Part shown: positions 1 to 6,169 of the stretch, in pieces | How the letters are laid out: every line of letters starts with the position of its first letter | How positions within the stretch are numbered: position 1 is the stretch's first letter | Origin: Nitrosopumilales archaeon | GTDB taxonomy: Archaea > Thermoproteota > Nitrososphaeria > Nitrososphaerales > Nitrosopumilaceae | DNA length: 10,878 nt | Assembly: GCA_016176745.1 (NCBI GenBank) | Contig: JACOWO010000133.1 | Location: 1 to 10,878 of the forward strand | Reading direction: 5' to 3' | Notes under the pieces: generated by a model | Database searches by the model: none | Seen by the model: the letters and a program-made list of their open reading frames with translations, nothing else | Told to the model about the DNA's origin: nothing | Made by a program: the position numbers and the translations under genes

Positions 1-414
1 GTCAAGATCAAATTTTATGCCTAAAGAGGAGGCAAGCATTTGTGCTGCAATGTCTTCTGCATAGTCACCTGCCTCTTTTTCTGTTTGGCCAAATGAGTCG
101 TATTCTGAAAGATAGCCATAGTGCGTTGTGTCTTTTGGTTGCGCTATACCAACAGATGCTGCTGTTAATCTATGAGGTTCGTTTGTTTGATTTCTAGAGT
201 ATATAGTAAAAAGTATCTGTCCTGGATCTATTAGTTTTAGTCCCTCTGTTTTTGAGACAAGTTTTGCTTCTGGTGGAAAAATACTAGAGATTAGCACTAG
301 GTTTGTTCCTGCGATGCCAGCGTCCCTTAACGCATATTCAAAACTTGTGAGTCTGTCTTTATGTACACCCTTTCCTCGTGTAAGAAACAGTTTTTTTGGA
401 ACTAGGTCCAACAA
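1..414 (-). CDS. pdaD: Pyruvoyl-dependent arginine decarboxylase (5' part, 3' end outside window)
   Basis: This enzyme converts arginine to agmatine and CO2, the first step of archaeal polyamine synthesis; agmatine is also used to modify tRNA-Ile2. Known family members cleave themselves between two serines to create the pyruvoyl group. Read on the minus strand, 138 codons are visible and open to the window edge. Numbering from the first TTG, the self-cleavage region ISSIFPPEA has Ser43-Ser44. An LRDAGI block precedes it, RLTAASVGIAQPKD lies at about 82-95, and the LSEYD segment carries the likely catalytic Glu104. These match the Methanocaldococcus enzyme pattern as I remember it. A stop codon at 418-420 limits the frame, so the start must be TTG at 412-414 or TTG at 409-411. 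The family is usually about 160-180 residues, so perhaps 25-40 residues are missing. Its own TATA box lies at 441-450. Identification is firm; the exact start is less so. Confidence 0.9.
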   Translation of the reverse strand, partial: MLDLVPKKLFLTRGKGVHKDRLTSFEYALRDAGIAGTNLVLISSIFPPEAKLVSKTEGLKLIDPGQILFTIYSRNQTNEPHRLTAASVGIAQPKDTTHYGYLSEYDSFGQTEKEAGDYAEDIAAQMLASSLGIKFDLD

Positions 415-440
415 ATCTCAAACTTTTGGAAAACTTTCAT

Positions 441-450
441 TATTTATACT
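441..450 (-). promoter_or_regulatory. TATA box for pdaD
   Basis: The minus strand reads AGTATAAATA here, a good archaeal TATA box. Transcription starting about 25 bases downstream would begin near 418-421, only a few bases before the TTG start. The pdaD mRNA is therefore probably leaderless or nearly so, and transcribed separately from the peroxiredoxin gene behind it. Confidence 0.65.
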
Positions 451-465
451 TTGATTAATGATAAA

Positions 466-924
466 TTAGTTTAGCAGTTTTAGTGTTTCAGCTATTTCTT
501 TTCCATGGTTTTCAACATCAATGTCACGAAAAATTTTTCTTACTACGCCTTGTTTGTCTATGATAAAGGTTGAGCGCTTTGCAAGACCAGCAATATTTAA
601 TCCAGCATATGCTTTACATGCTTTTTTTGTTGGATCGCTTAGATGTAGATACGGAATGTTGTATTCTTTAACAAACTTTTTTTGATCCTCAACTGTGTCA
701 ACTGAGATTGCAAACAATACAGAATCGGTTGCAATAATATCAGAATATGCAGATATGACGCTTTTTGCCATCGTGTATACCTTTTTTGAGGGGCATGCAA
801 AAAGATGGTTTTTTGGATAAAAACACAATACTATGTTTTTTTTGTTTTTAAAAGAAGAAAGACTGCTGACGCTTCCATCACTGGCTTTTAGTTCAAAGTC
901 AATGGCGACATCTTCTTCTTTCAT
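466..924 (-). CDS. Peroxiredoxin, PrxQ/Bcp-like, with altered active-site motif
   Basis: This 152-residue cytoplasmic protein has the thioredoxin-fold layout of Bcp/PrxQ thiol peroxidases, which reduce hydrogen peroxide and organic hydroperoxides. Visible family marks are the DFEL..DG start, VLCFYPK before the peroxidatic cysteine (Cys44), AISVD at 72-76, YLHLSD at 92-97, and KRSTFIIDKQG with the conserved Arg117. Length is typical. Two things are odd. The usual PxxxT/SxxC motif reads PKNHLFAC, so the Thr/Ser that helps bind peroxide is Leu41. There is also no cysteine five residues after Cys44, the normal PrxQ resolving position; the other cysteines are Cys34 and Cys103. It may be a 1-Cys enzyme, use Cys103 for resolution, or be a divergent paralogue with changed activity. 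ATG at 922-924 is the only good start. It is divergent from the CPBP gene and 51 bases upstream of pdaD. Confidence 0.9.
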   Translation of the reverse strand: MKEEDVAIDFELKASDGSVSSLSSFKNKKNIVLCFYPKNHLFACPSKKVYTMAKSVISAYSDIIATDSVLFAISVDTVEDQKKFVKEYNIPYLHLSDPTKKACKAYAGLNIAGLAKRSTFIIDKQGVVRKIFRDIDVENHGKEIAETLKLLN

Positions 925-952
925 TAATTTACGATGTAAATTCCTCCATATA

Positions 953-960
953 GTTATATC
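953..960 (-). promoter_or_regulatory. Possible TATA element for the peroxiredoxin gene
   Basis: The minus strand reads GATATAAC, about 30 bases before the ATG at 924, a spacing that fits a near-leaderless transcript. An alternative is the element at 991-998, which reads TCTATAAA on this strand and would give a leader of about 40 bases containing GGAGG (943-947). The sequence cannot decide between them. Confidence 0.35.
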
Positions 961-990
961 AACGGATTTGCCAATGTGACAGCTAGCACA

Positions 991-998
991 TTTATAGA
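991..998 (+). promoter_or_regulatory. TATA box for the CPBP-family gene (possibly shared)
   Basis: TTTATAGA is centred about 26 bases before the ATG at 1021, so the mRNA should start at or next to the start codon. Read on the other strand it is TCTATAAA, so it could also serve the divergent peroxiredoxin gene. Confidence 0.6.
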
Positions 999-1020
999 AT
1001 GAATCAAGTCATGGCAAAAC

Positions 1021-1599
1021 ATGGATTTTAGTCATCTAACTTCATTATTTGCACTGGATGCAATTTTACAATCAGAAGGTTTTGTTATTGGGTACTATGT
1101 TTTTACAGTTGCCACGTCACTTATTCTAGTCAAGGAAACAAAGAATCGATTTTATGATCTAAAAAAAGGAATAAAATCAATAAAATTTGCGCCACTTACA
1201 TTTGGAATTGTATTAGGCTATGTTCTTCTTGTATACCCATATGTTGATTCAATTCCTGTTTTGAATTGGAGCTGGCTTGGCTACAATATTGCCTTTGGCC
1301 CTTTTGCAGACAAAGGATTATTGGGAATTTTACCATTCATTCCAATCTTGATCTACATGTTTATTCACATAAACTATGTTGAAGAGTTGTACTTTAGAAG
1401 ATCAAAAAAGATGGTGATTGTTTGGGCACTTGTTCACATAGCAATGGGCGTAAAAGTGCACATGGCAATAATGCTAATACCTGTTGGTTTTCTTTTCAAA
1501 TACATTTATGACAAAAAAGGTCTGACTCATTCTTATGCCATGCATTTTGCAACAAACATTTTGATTGTTATAACATTATTCCTTTCGTTTGTCCCGTAA
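1021..1599 (+). CDS. CPBP (Abi/CAAX protease-like) intramembrane protein
   Basis: This 192-residue polytopic membrane protein has about five to six hydrophobic segments (roughly 20-38, 58-75, 98-118, 131-144, 147-163, 177-191). The C-terminal half shows the three signature pieces of the CPBP family of glutamate-type intramembrane metalloproteases: EExxxR (Glu121-Glu122, Arg126), an aromatic-xxx-His (Trp135, His139), and HxxxN (His175, Asn179). All proposed catalytic or metal-binding residues are present, so it may be an active protease. Known members include the eukaryotic CAAX endoprotease Rce1 and bacterial bacteriocin self-immunity proteins; the substrate here is unknown. An in-frame TGA at 1000-1002 excludes an upstream start, and the TATA box at 991-998 fits leaderless initiation at ATG 1021. 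The first CPBP motif is clear, but overall similarity is low, so function stays tentative. Confidence 0.7.
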   Translation: MDFSHLTSLFALDAILQSEGFVIGYYVFTVATSLILVKETKNRFYDLKKGIKSIKFAPLTFGIVLGYVLLVYPYVDSIPVLNWSWLGYNIAFGPFADKGLLGILPFIPILIYMFIHINYVEELYFRRSKKMVIVWALVHIAMGVKVHMAIMLIPVGFLFKYIYDKKGLTHSYAMHFATNILIVITLFLSFVP

Positions 1600-1677
1600 C
1601 TTTGGCTCTTGAGTTAAAAGCACATAACCAAACAAGCCTCCAAGGCAAAGGTTGATCACTCCAAGAAATACGATCAT
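1576..1677 (-). CDS. Possible 33-residue single-span membrane peptide, antisense overlap with CPBP gene end
   Basis: The minus strand holds an ATG (1675-1677) followed by 33 codons to a TAA at 1576-1578. The peptide has one hydrophobic segment (about residues 2-21, starting MIVFLGVINLCLGG) followed by a strongly charged tail (QEPKLRDKRKE). That is the layout of a small membrane protein with the tail held in the cytoplasm. It overlaps the last 24 bases of the CPBP gene on the opposite strand. A TTTAATATC element on the minus strand near 1721-1729 could be its TATA box with a leader of about 20 bases. No family is recognised. A chance ORF of this length is quite possible; the amphipathic design is the only positive evidence. 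Confidence 0.3.
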   Translation of the reverse strand: MIVFLGVINLCLGGLFGYVLLTQEPKLRDKRKE

Positions 1678-1697
1678 AATTTGGCTTGATGTATCTC

Positions 1698-1723
1698 ATC
1701 GACGTCACTCAAGTGATGACGAT
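1698..1723. repeat. Imperfect inverted repeat upstream of the tRNA
   Basis: The arms ATCGACGTCACT (1698-1709) and AGTGATGACGAT (1712-1723) are complementary at 10 of 12 positions around a two-base centre. It lies upstream of the small minus-strand ORF and about 60 bases before the tRNA. It could be a protein-binding operator or chance; the two-base centre argues against an RNA hairpin. Confidence 0.35.
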
Positions 1724-1751
1724 ATTAAAGAGTGATGGTATCTTGACAACA

Positions 1752-1758
1752 TTTTAAA
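1752..1758 (+). promoter_or_regulatory. TATA-like element for tRNA-Thr
   Basis: TTTTAAA starts 33 bases before the first base of the tRNA, which is roughly the expected distance for archaeal transcription starting a few bases upstream of the mature 5' end. Confidence 0.45.
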
Positions 1759-1784
1759 CTGTCCAAATTTTGTTGTTACATCGT

Positions 1785-1862
1785 GCCAATGTAGCTCAGC
1801 CTGGCTAGAGCACTCGCCTTGTAAGCGAAAGGTCGCGAGTCCAAATCTCGCCATTGGCTCCA
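1785..1862 (+). tRNA. tRNA-Thr (anticodon UGU), CCA encoded
   Basis: It folds as a full cloverleaf of 75 bases plus an encoded CCA (1860-1862). The acceptor GCCAATG pairs perfectly with CATTGGC. The D stem is GCTC/GAGC with A14, G15, G18-G19 and A21 in place. The anticodon stem-loop has C32 T33 and anticodon TGT at 1820-1822, so it reads ACA threonine codons. The T stem GCGAG/CTCGC is perfect, and C48 is present to pair with G15. G1-C72, C2-G71 and a U discriminator agree with threonine identity. Two oddities: the T loop is TCCAAAT, so position 55 is C instead of the near-universal U, and the 27-43 pair of the anticodon stem is a C-A mismatch. No intron is present. Confidence 0.95.
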
Positions 1863-1870
1863 TTATTTTT
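1863..1870 (+). terminator. T-rich stop signal after tRNA-Thr
   Basis: TTATTTTT directly follows the encoded CCA, as expected of an archaeal oligo-T terminator. It overlaps the stop codon of the convergent membrane-protein gene. Confidence 0.4.
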
Positions 1871-4037
1871 AAACAAAAGATATAGAATCAACCACTATGC
1901 TCATTTCTCGTTCATTCTCAATATTTGATAATGGTGGAAATACTTTGAACTCACTTGCATCCATAGACACTATATTTTTGCCTGGAGATACAGCCAAGTT
2001 TTCTATCAAAATATCAGTTGGTTGCTCTGATAAGGTTTTTTCAAGCAGAATTTCATTATTAAAACTAATTGAGATTTGATTTGATGGAAGAGTGGAGCTT
2101 AACAAAATTTGCAGGTTTAGATTTTGTGTTTCAGTAGATGGGTTAATTATTATTATTTCAGAGTGTAATGTTGCTAATCGCACTAAAGATCCGTGTTCAT
2201 CTGTAGATATGGTATCATCCCATCCATCACCAAGCAAAATAAAGGGTTTTTTCGAGTCACTTTTAGGTATCTTGTAAACTACTAATTCAGAATCTTCGTA
2301 AAAAGGAGAATCTTGATTTAGAATTTTATTCATCTGTTGTTTTAGGGTGGGCACAAATTTCGTTCTTATGTGTTCATCAAGAAATACTAATTCGGTTTTC
2401 TTGTGGAGTATTACATAACCAATGTTATAGTGATTCAAAATAGAAATTCCTACTTCTCCAAGATCTTGTTTAATGATATCATCAGTAAATCCTGGATAGA
2501 AAAACTGTAGGAAAAAGTAACTTTGGAGGAATCTTTCTGTCTCAGTAGACGGTCTAGTAGCCCATCCACCAAAAATTGGTTTTTCGTGAACGGTTTGAAA
2601 ATATTGGTATAGCGGATCAGATTGTAAATCAAGATATCCTAGTCCGCCGGTTGGTGCCTCTAGTATAGCAAATTTACCTGTGTCTTTTTTTATTGAATCA
2701 TAGATTAAGGGTATTTCTTGTGCAGTTGTCGGATAAGGAATTGCAGCAAATTCTAGTAAAATAAAAAACATAATAATTACACCTAAAGTAATTGCCTTTT
2801 TTGATGATTTGATGCGTTGTTTCATTATTCCATCAATAGCATATGCAGAAAGTACTGACAGCGAAAGAGTAGCCATCACTACAAACCGAGCAGGCACTCT
2901 GTTAAAATCCCATCCAGTTATTGAATCATAAAGTACTTTTCCTGGCAAAACATACCCTGTCAGATCATTAAGAAACCGTAGTTCTGGGCCTAATGTTAGG
3001 ATTGTAAATACTAGTAGTATGATTATCCAAAAAACAAAATGCTTGTTCCTAAACCAAACTATAGCTATGCCTGCTAACACAAGTGGAGTGATTCCTAGAA
3101 AAATTACTTGTTCCATCTGGACTTGCATATATGAGGTTCCAAAAATTGCATAAATGGAGTCAGCAAATGCGTATCCGGTTACATGTTGAATTGACTGCAA
3201 AGAAGAAGGAATTAAAAAAATATTTTCTATACTTGCTGAATAAATATTGATTTCAGATATAGATCTCTTATAAGGCTCTTCGTCTAGTGCAGACGAAATC
3301 GTTAAAAGCAGTGGGCTAGATATGGTAAAAAAAACAGATCCAGCGATCAGAAAATGGATAAGAAGTGTTTTGTTAGATATGCTCTTTTTATGAATAAAAT
3401 AAACTATTGAAAATAAAATTACAAACACAACCATAACAAAAGCATATGTTAACTGTGTAAGAACCGCTAAAAACAAAAACACGCCAACAAGTACAGGATT
3501 AATTTTTGAATTGGTTTCTGTCATTTTAAATAAAAACAATATAGAAAGTGGTATCCATACTATGAATGCCAAGTCTACATGTGATATTGCTTGTGTTGTA
3601 TGATATGTGCTAAAGGTGAAGATGGAACCTGCTGCAAGAGATGCAATAAAGTTTTTGTTAAAATGACGTGCTAGTAAAAAAGATCCATAACCACCAAAAA
3701 CAAAACCCACAAACCACAGTATATTCCAAATTTGTACGTAATCAAGAAATTGAAAAACATATGAAAATAACATTGTAAAAAGACTTTCTTTACCTATGTT
3801 GACACCGTGTGGATAGAATATGTAATCACTTTTTAGCCAATCTAAATTATTTTCAAACGCATATTTTGTCCACCACCATTTCCATACATTATTCCAAATG
3901 TCAGGACCACTTCCTGCAAACTCGGTTCCAAAATTTGCTATTACTGGGAACGTAAGAATGGCAGTCAGTATGAAAAAGATCAAAATTATGCTGAGGTGAA
4001 CAAAAAGTGGTTTTCCTCCAATTGATTTTAAGCTCAT
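1869..4037 (-). CDS. Large multi-pass membrane protein, GT-C glycosyltransferase-like
   Basis: The 722-residue protein has about 11-12 hydrophobic segments within its first 435 residues and a soluble C-terminal part of about 290 residues, probably outside the cell. The first segment (about 14-33) is followed by a long external loop with an aspartate (GSGPDIWN, Asp46), then a Trp-rich run and a DYIFYPHGVNIG segment. Near residue 379 there is an RVPARF motif. This order (TM1, loop with acidic residue, IFYP, later VPARF) is what I recall from a widespread family of uncharacterised membrane proteins related to GT-C enzymes, which move sugars from lipid carriers onto proteins or lipids. A role in surface glycosylation is therefore inference. 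ATG at 4035-4037 is chosen; a TTG three codons upstream (4044-4046) is an alternative. It is convergent with the tRNA and divergent from the helicase gene. Confidence 0.65.
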   Translation of the reverse strand: MSLKSIGGKPLFVHLSIILIFFILTAILTFPVIANFGTEFAGSGPDIWNNVWKWWWTKYAFENNLDWLKSDYIFYPHGVNIGKESLFTMLFSYVFQFLDYVQIWNILWFVGFVFGGYGSFLLARHFNKNFIASLAAGSIFTFSTYHTTQAISHVDLAFIVWIPLSILFLFKMTETNSKINPVLVGVFLFLAVLTQLTYAFVMVVFVILFSIVYFIHKKSISNKTLLIHFLIAGSVFFTISSPLLLTISSALDEEPYKRSISEINIYSASIENIFLIPSSLQSIQHVTGYAFADSIYAIFGTSYMQVQMEQVIFLGITPLVLAGIAIVWFRNKHFVFWIIILLVFTILTLGPELRFLNDLTGYVLPGKVLYDSITGWDFNRVPARFVVMATLSLSVLSAYAIDGIMKQRIKSSKKAITLGVIIMFFILLEFAAIPYPTTAQEIPLIYDSIKKDTGKFAILEAPTGGLGYLDLQSDPLYQYFQTVHEKPIFGGWATRPSTETERFLQSYFFLQFFYPGFTDDIIKQDLGEVGISILNHYNIGYVILHKKTELVFLDEHIRTKFVPTLKQQMNKILNQDSPFYEDSELVVYKIPKSDSKKPFILLGDGWDDTISTDEHGSLVRLATLHSEIIIINPSTETQNLNLQILLSSTLPSNQISISFNNEILLEKTLSEQPTDILIENLAVSPGKNIVSMDASEFKVFPPLSNIENEREMSIVVDSISFV

Positions 4038-4135
4038 ATTTTTCAATTGTCGATTTTACATTCAGGAGCATGTTAATAAACTGAAAATTGGAGTAGTTTT
4101 TTCAAATTATGAGTTGAGATTTTTTCTAGTAAGGG

Positions 4136-4142
4136 TTTATTA
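4136..4142 (+). promoter_or_regulatory. Possible TATA box for the DEAD-box helicase gene
   Basis: TTTATTA preceded by AAGGG is the best plus-strand candidate in the gap and would place the transcript start near 4163-4168, giving a leader of about 55-60 bases. CATAAAGC at 4149-4156 is an alternative. No TATA-like element lies at the spacing needed for a leaderless message. Confidence 0.35.
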
Positions 4143-4180
4143 GACGGCATAAAGCCCAAGCTTGTAGAATAATGACGAAC

Positions 4181-4208
4181 AAGCAATGAGCTTTTTCTGT
4201 CATTGCTT
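4181..4208 (+). promoter_or_regulatory. Perfect 9-bp hairpin in the helicase 5' leader
   Basis: AAGCAATGA (4181-4189) and TCATTGCTT (4200-4208) are perfectly complementary around a 10-base loop, GCTTTTTCTG. The hairpin ends 14 bases before the start codon of the helicase gene. In addition, GCTTGT (4160-4165) could pair with ACAAGC (4179-4184), which would break the first four pairs of the hairpin, so two exclusive structures are possible if transcription starts far enough upstream. It is a candidate RNA control element for a protein that itself unwinds RNA. Confidence 0.5.
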
Positions 4209-4222
4209 TGAAATGATAAAAA

Positions 4223-5503
4223 ATGACAACGTTTGAACAATTAGGAATTACAAAATCAATCCTTGATGGGTTAAAGGAGATCGGCTTTAACGAAGCATTT
4301 CCAATACAGGTAGCTACTATTCCGGTTTTACTTGCAGGCAGAGATGTTGTTGGACAAGCACATACTGGTACAGGAAAAACAGCTGCGTATTCGATCTCAA
4401 TGCTTCAAGGCATCACACCAAGAAAAAAGATTCAAGGGCTAGTCATTGCGCCTACTCGAGAACTTGCAATTCAGATAACTGGAGAGATAAGAAAATTTGC
4501 AAAATACACTGGAATTAAAACTGCAACTGTTTATGGCGGACAAGGAATGGGACTTCAGCTTGATGCACTAAGAAGAGGTGTCGAGATCGTAGTTGCCACG
4601 CCTGGCAGAATAATTGATCATCTAAAACGGGGTTCAATAAAACTTGATGATGTAAAGTATGTTGTTCTTGATGAAGCAGACACAATGCTTGATATGGGTT
4701 TTATAGAAGACATTGAATTCATTTTAGATCTTACACCAAAAGATAAGGTAATGTCTTTATTTTCGGCAACAATGCCTCCTGAAATTTTACGATTGGCAGA
4801 AAACTATCTAAACAATCCAAAACAATTTCTGCTTGATGCAGACGATCTAAGTGGCGAGGGAATCGATCAGTCATATCTTGTAATAAAGGATAGAGAAAAA
4901 ATGAAGTATCTACTCCAGTTTATTGATGAGAATAAAAAAGGACAGACAATTGTTTTTTGTTCAACGAAAAATAGAACACGAGATGTAGCAAGGGAGCTTT
5001 ATAAGGAAAGATACAATGTGGTTGCAATCGAAGGAGACATGTCACAACACCAACGTGAACAGTCAATGGGAAAATTTAGAACCGGTAAAGCAGACATGCT
5101 TGTTGCAACCGACGTTGCAGCACGTGGAATTGATGTTCCTGAAGTAGCATTAGTTGTTAATTATGATGTACCAAATCAAGAGTTGATTTATTTTCATAGA
5201 ATTGGAAGGACAGCAAGAGCAGGTGCAAAAGGAAGGGCAATAACATTTGTGTCCTATTCTTCAATTGGAGACTGGAACATAATTAAAAGACAAACAAAGG
5301 TGCAGATGACTGACCTTAATGAAAAAATGGGAATTAAGGTAAGTATTCCAGATCCTTTAAAAAGAGATGTTGGGCCGAGAAGATTTGGTCAGTATAGAAA
5401 AACAGGATACTCTGGAAGAGGCAGACATGACAGTAGAGGACCAGATAGACATCAAAGATATTCTGATAAAAAAAGTTATTACGGTTTAAGAAGTCGCTGG
5501 TAA
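4223..5503 (+). CDS. DEAD-box ATP-dependent RNA helicase with RG-rich tail
   Basis: This 426-residue cytoplasmic enzyme uses ATP to unwind short RNA duplexes and remodel RNA-protein complexes. All motifs are present in order: Q motif (Phe4, Gln29), motif I AHTGTGKT (46-53), Ia PTREL (77-81), Ib TPGR (126-129), II DEAD (150-153), III SAT (181-183), IV IVFCST (243-248), V ATDVAARGID (295-304) and VI HRIGRTARAG (325-334). Both RecA-like domains are therefore complete and active in appearance. From about residue 380 the tail is rich in Arg, Gly, Asp and Tyr and probably disordered, a typical RNA-binding addition. Such helicases act in ribosome assembly, RNA decay and cold adaptation. ATG 4223 fits the family start (FEQLGI). 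A hairpin sits just upstream; no Shine-Dalgarno sequence is seen. Confidence 0.97.
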   Translation: MTTFEQLGITKSILDGLKEIGFNEAFPIQVATIPVLLAGRDVVGQAHTGTGKTAAYSISMLQGITPRKKIQGLVIAPTRELAIQITGEIRKFAKYTGIKTATVYGGQGMGLQLDALRRGVEIVVATPGRIIDHLKRGSIKLDDVKYVVLDEADTMLDMGFIEDIEFILDLTPKDKVMSLFSATMPPEILRLAENYLNNPKQFLLDADDLSGEGIDQSYLVIKDREKMKYLLQFIDENKKGQTIVFCSTKNRTRDVARELYKERYNVVAIEGDMSQHQREQSMGKFRTGKADMLVATDVAARGIDVPEVALVVNYDVPNQELIYFHRIGRTARAGAKGRAITFVSYSSIGDWNIIKRQTKVQMTDLNEKMGIKVSIPDPLKRDVGPRRFGQYRKTGYSGRGRHDSRGPDRHQRYSDKKSYYGLRSRW

Positions 5504-5545
5504 GTTTAAAGACAAGTAACTGCAATAGTAGTTGTAGAAAAAATA

Positions 5546-5782
5546 ATGCATGTTGGATACGTTTTGTTAAACTGTGATCTAGGTGCGGAAGAATATGTGG
5601 TTGATGAATTAAGACAAATACCACAAGTAAAGAAAGCATATCTTACATTTGGTGCATATGATGCAATAGCAGAGATTCATGCAACAACGCAAGAAGAATT
5701 TGATAAAACTGTTTCATCAAAGATTAGACGACTAGCTCGGGTAGTAAGTACAATGACACTTAATGTAGTAAATCCCGAATGA
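5546..5782 (+). CDS. Stand-alone Lrp/AsnC ligand-binding (RAM) domain protein
   Basis: The 78-residue protein is just the C-terminal effector domain of Lrp/AsnC regulators, without the helix-turn-helix. It shows the beta-alpha-beta-beta-alpha-beta pattern: VGYVLLNCDLG, a helix EEYVVDELRQI, PQVKKAYLTFGAYDAIAEI (the conserved GxYD turn is GAYD), a helix around residues 50-63, then TMTLNVV. Such domains assemble as dimers and higher oligomers and bind amino acids between subunits. Stand-alone versions are common in archaea and may sense a metabolite or partner with full-length Lrp proteins. ATG 5546 is the natural start, and GTTTAAAGA at 5504-5512 may be its TATA box. It starts 42 bases after the helicase, so co-transcription is also possible. 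The ligand is unknown. Confidence 0.85.
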   Translation: MHVGYVLLNCDLGAEEYVVDELRQIPQVKKAYLTFGAYDAIAEIHATTQEEFDKTVSSKIRRLARVVSTMTLNVVNPE

Positions 5783-5785
5783 TTG

Positions 5786-5794
5786 TTATATAAG
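5786..5794 (+). promoter_or_regulatory. Strong TATA box for the 95-residue unknown gene
   Basis: TTATATAAG is centred 25 bases before the TTG at 5815, so transcription should start at the start codon. It is one of the clearest promoters in the window and supports both the TTG start and leaderless translation. Confidence 0.7.
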
Positions 5795-5814
5795 AAAATT
5801 AGATTTCTGTCAAG

Positions 5815-6102
5815 TTGGAAAAAATTGAGTACATAGGTACAGTTTGGGCAATAAATCATAACAACCCAGAACCGCTTGTTAAACATTGTATAAAAAAACT
5901 TCAAGATTATGGAATAAAAAAGGAAGACATCATGCTTACTGATGCTCCTGAAAATGTAAAGGTGGGCGCAATTGTAGTTGAGATTTGGCCTCATCACTTA
6001 GACGTGGGACGTGTTAGGACCATAAGAAATGAGTCCTTTATCAGTGGTGCTGTTATGACAATTGAGCTAAAGACAGATGCCGAAGGAAGTTACATAGATT
6101 AG
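5815..6102 (+). CDS. Conserved-looking 95-residue protein of unknown function
   Basis: I do not recognise a family. The protein is soluble, with no signal peptide or membrane segment and one cysteine (Cys25). The pattern suggests a small alpha/beta fold: a first strand (KIEYIGTVWAI), a helix (about 18-32, EPLVKHCIKKLQDYG), a turn KKEDIMLTDAP, a strand VKVGAIVVEIWP (49-60), a His-rich turn HHLDVGRVRTI, and a last strand AVMTIELKTD. The TTG at 5815 is used as the start because a strong TATA box is centred 25 bases before it and the first in-frame ATG comes too late. It lies between the RAM-domain gene (32-base gap) and the RG-rich zinc-ribbon gene. Its own promoter argues against simple operon membership. 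Confidence 0.75.
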   Translation: MEKIEYIGTVWAINHNNPEPLVKHCIKKLQDYGIKKEDIMLTDAPENVKVGAIVVEIWPHHLDVGRVRTIRNESFISGAVMTIELKTDAEGSYID

Positions 6103-6169
6103 GGTTCTACAAATTAAAATTTTACAATAGTTTAATTACAGTACAGTTTCTTAATTTTTTAAGTAAAAT

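Noticed and set aside
941..947. GGAGGAA on the minus strand as ribosome binding site for the peroxiredoxin
   Set aside because: It is 16 bases from the ATG, too far for good function, and would be outside the transcript if the nearer TATA element is used; kept only as an alternative.
1897..2277. Plus-strand frames of about 60 codons inside the GT-C-like gene
   Set aside because: They lie opposite a long, well-supported coding region and show no recognisable domain or promoter.
5334..5997. Minus-strand frames of about 100 codons opposite the helicase end, the RAM-domain gene and the 95-residue gene
   Set aside because: They are antisense to genes with clear motifs or promoters, and their products look like reversed coding sequence.
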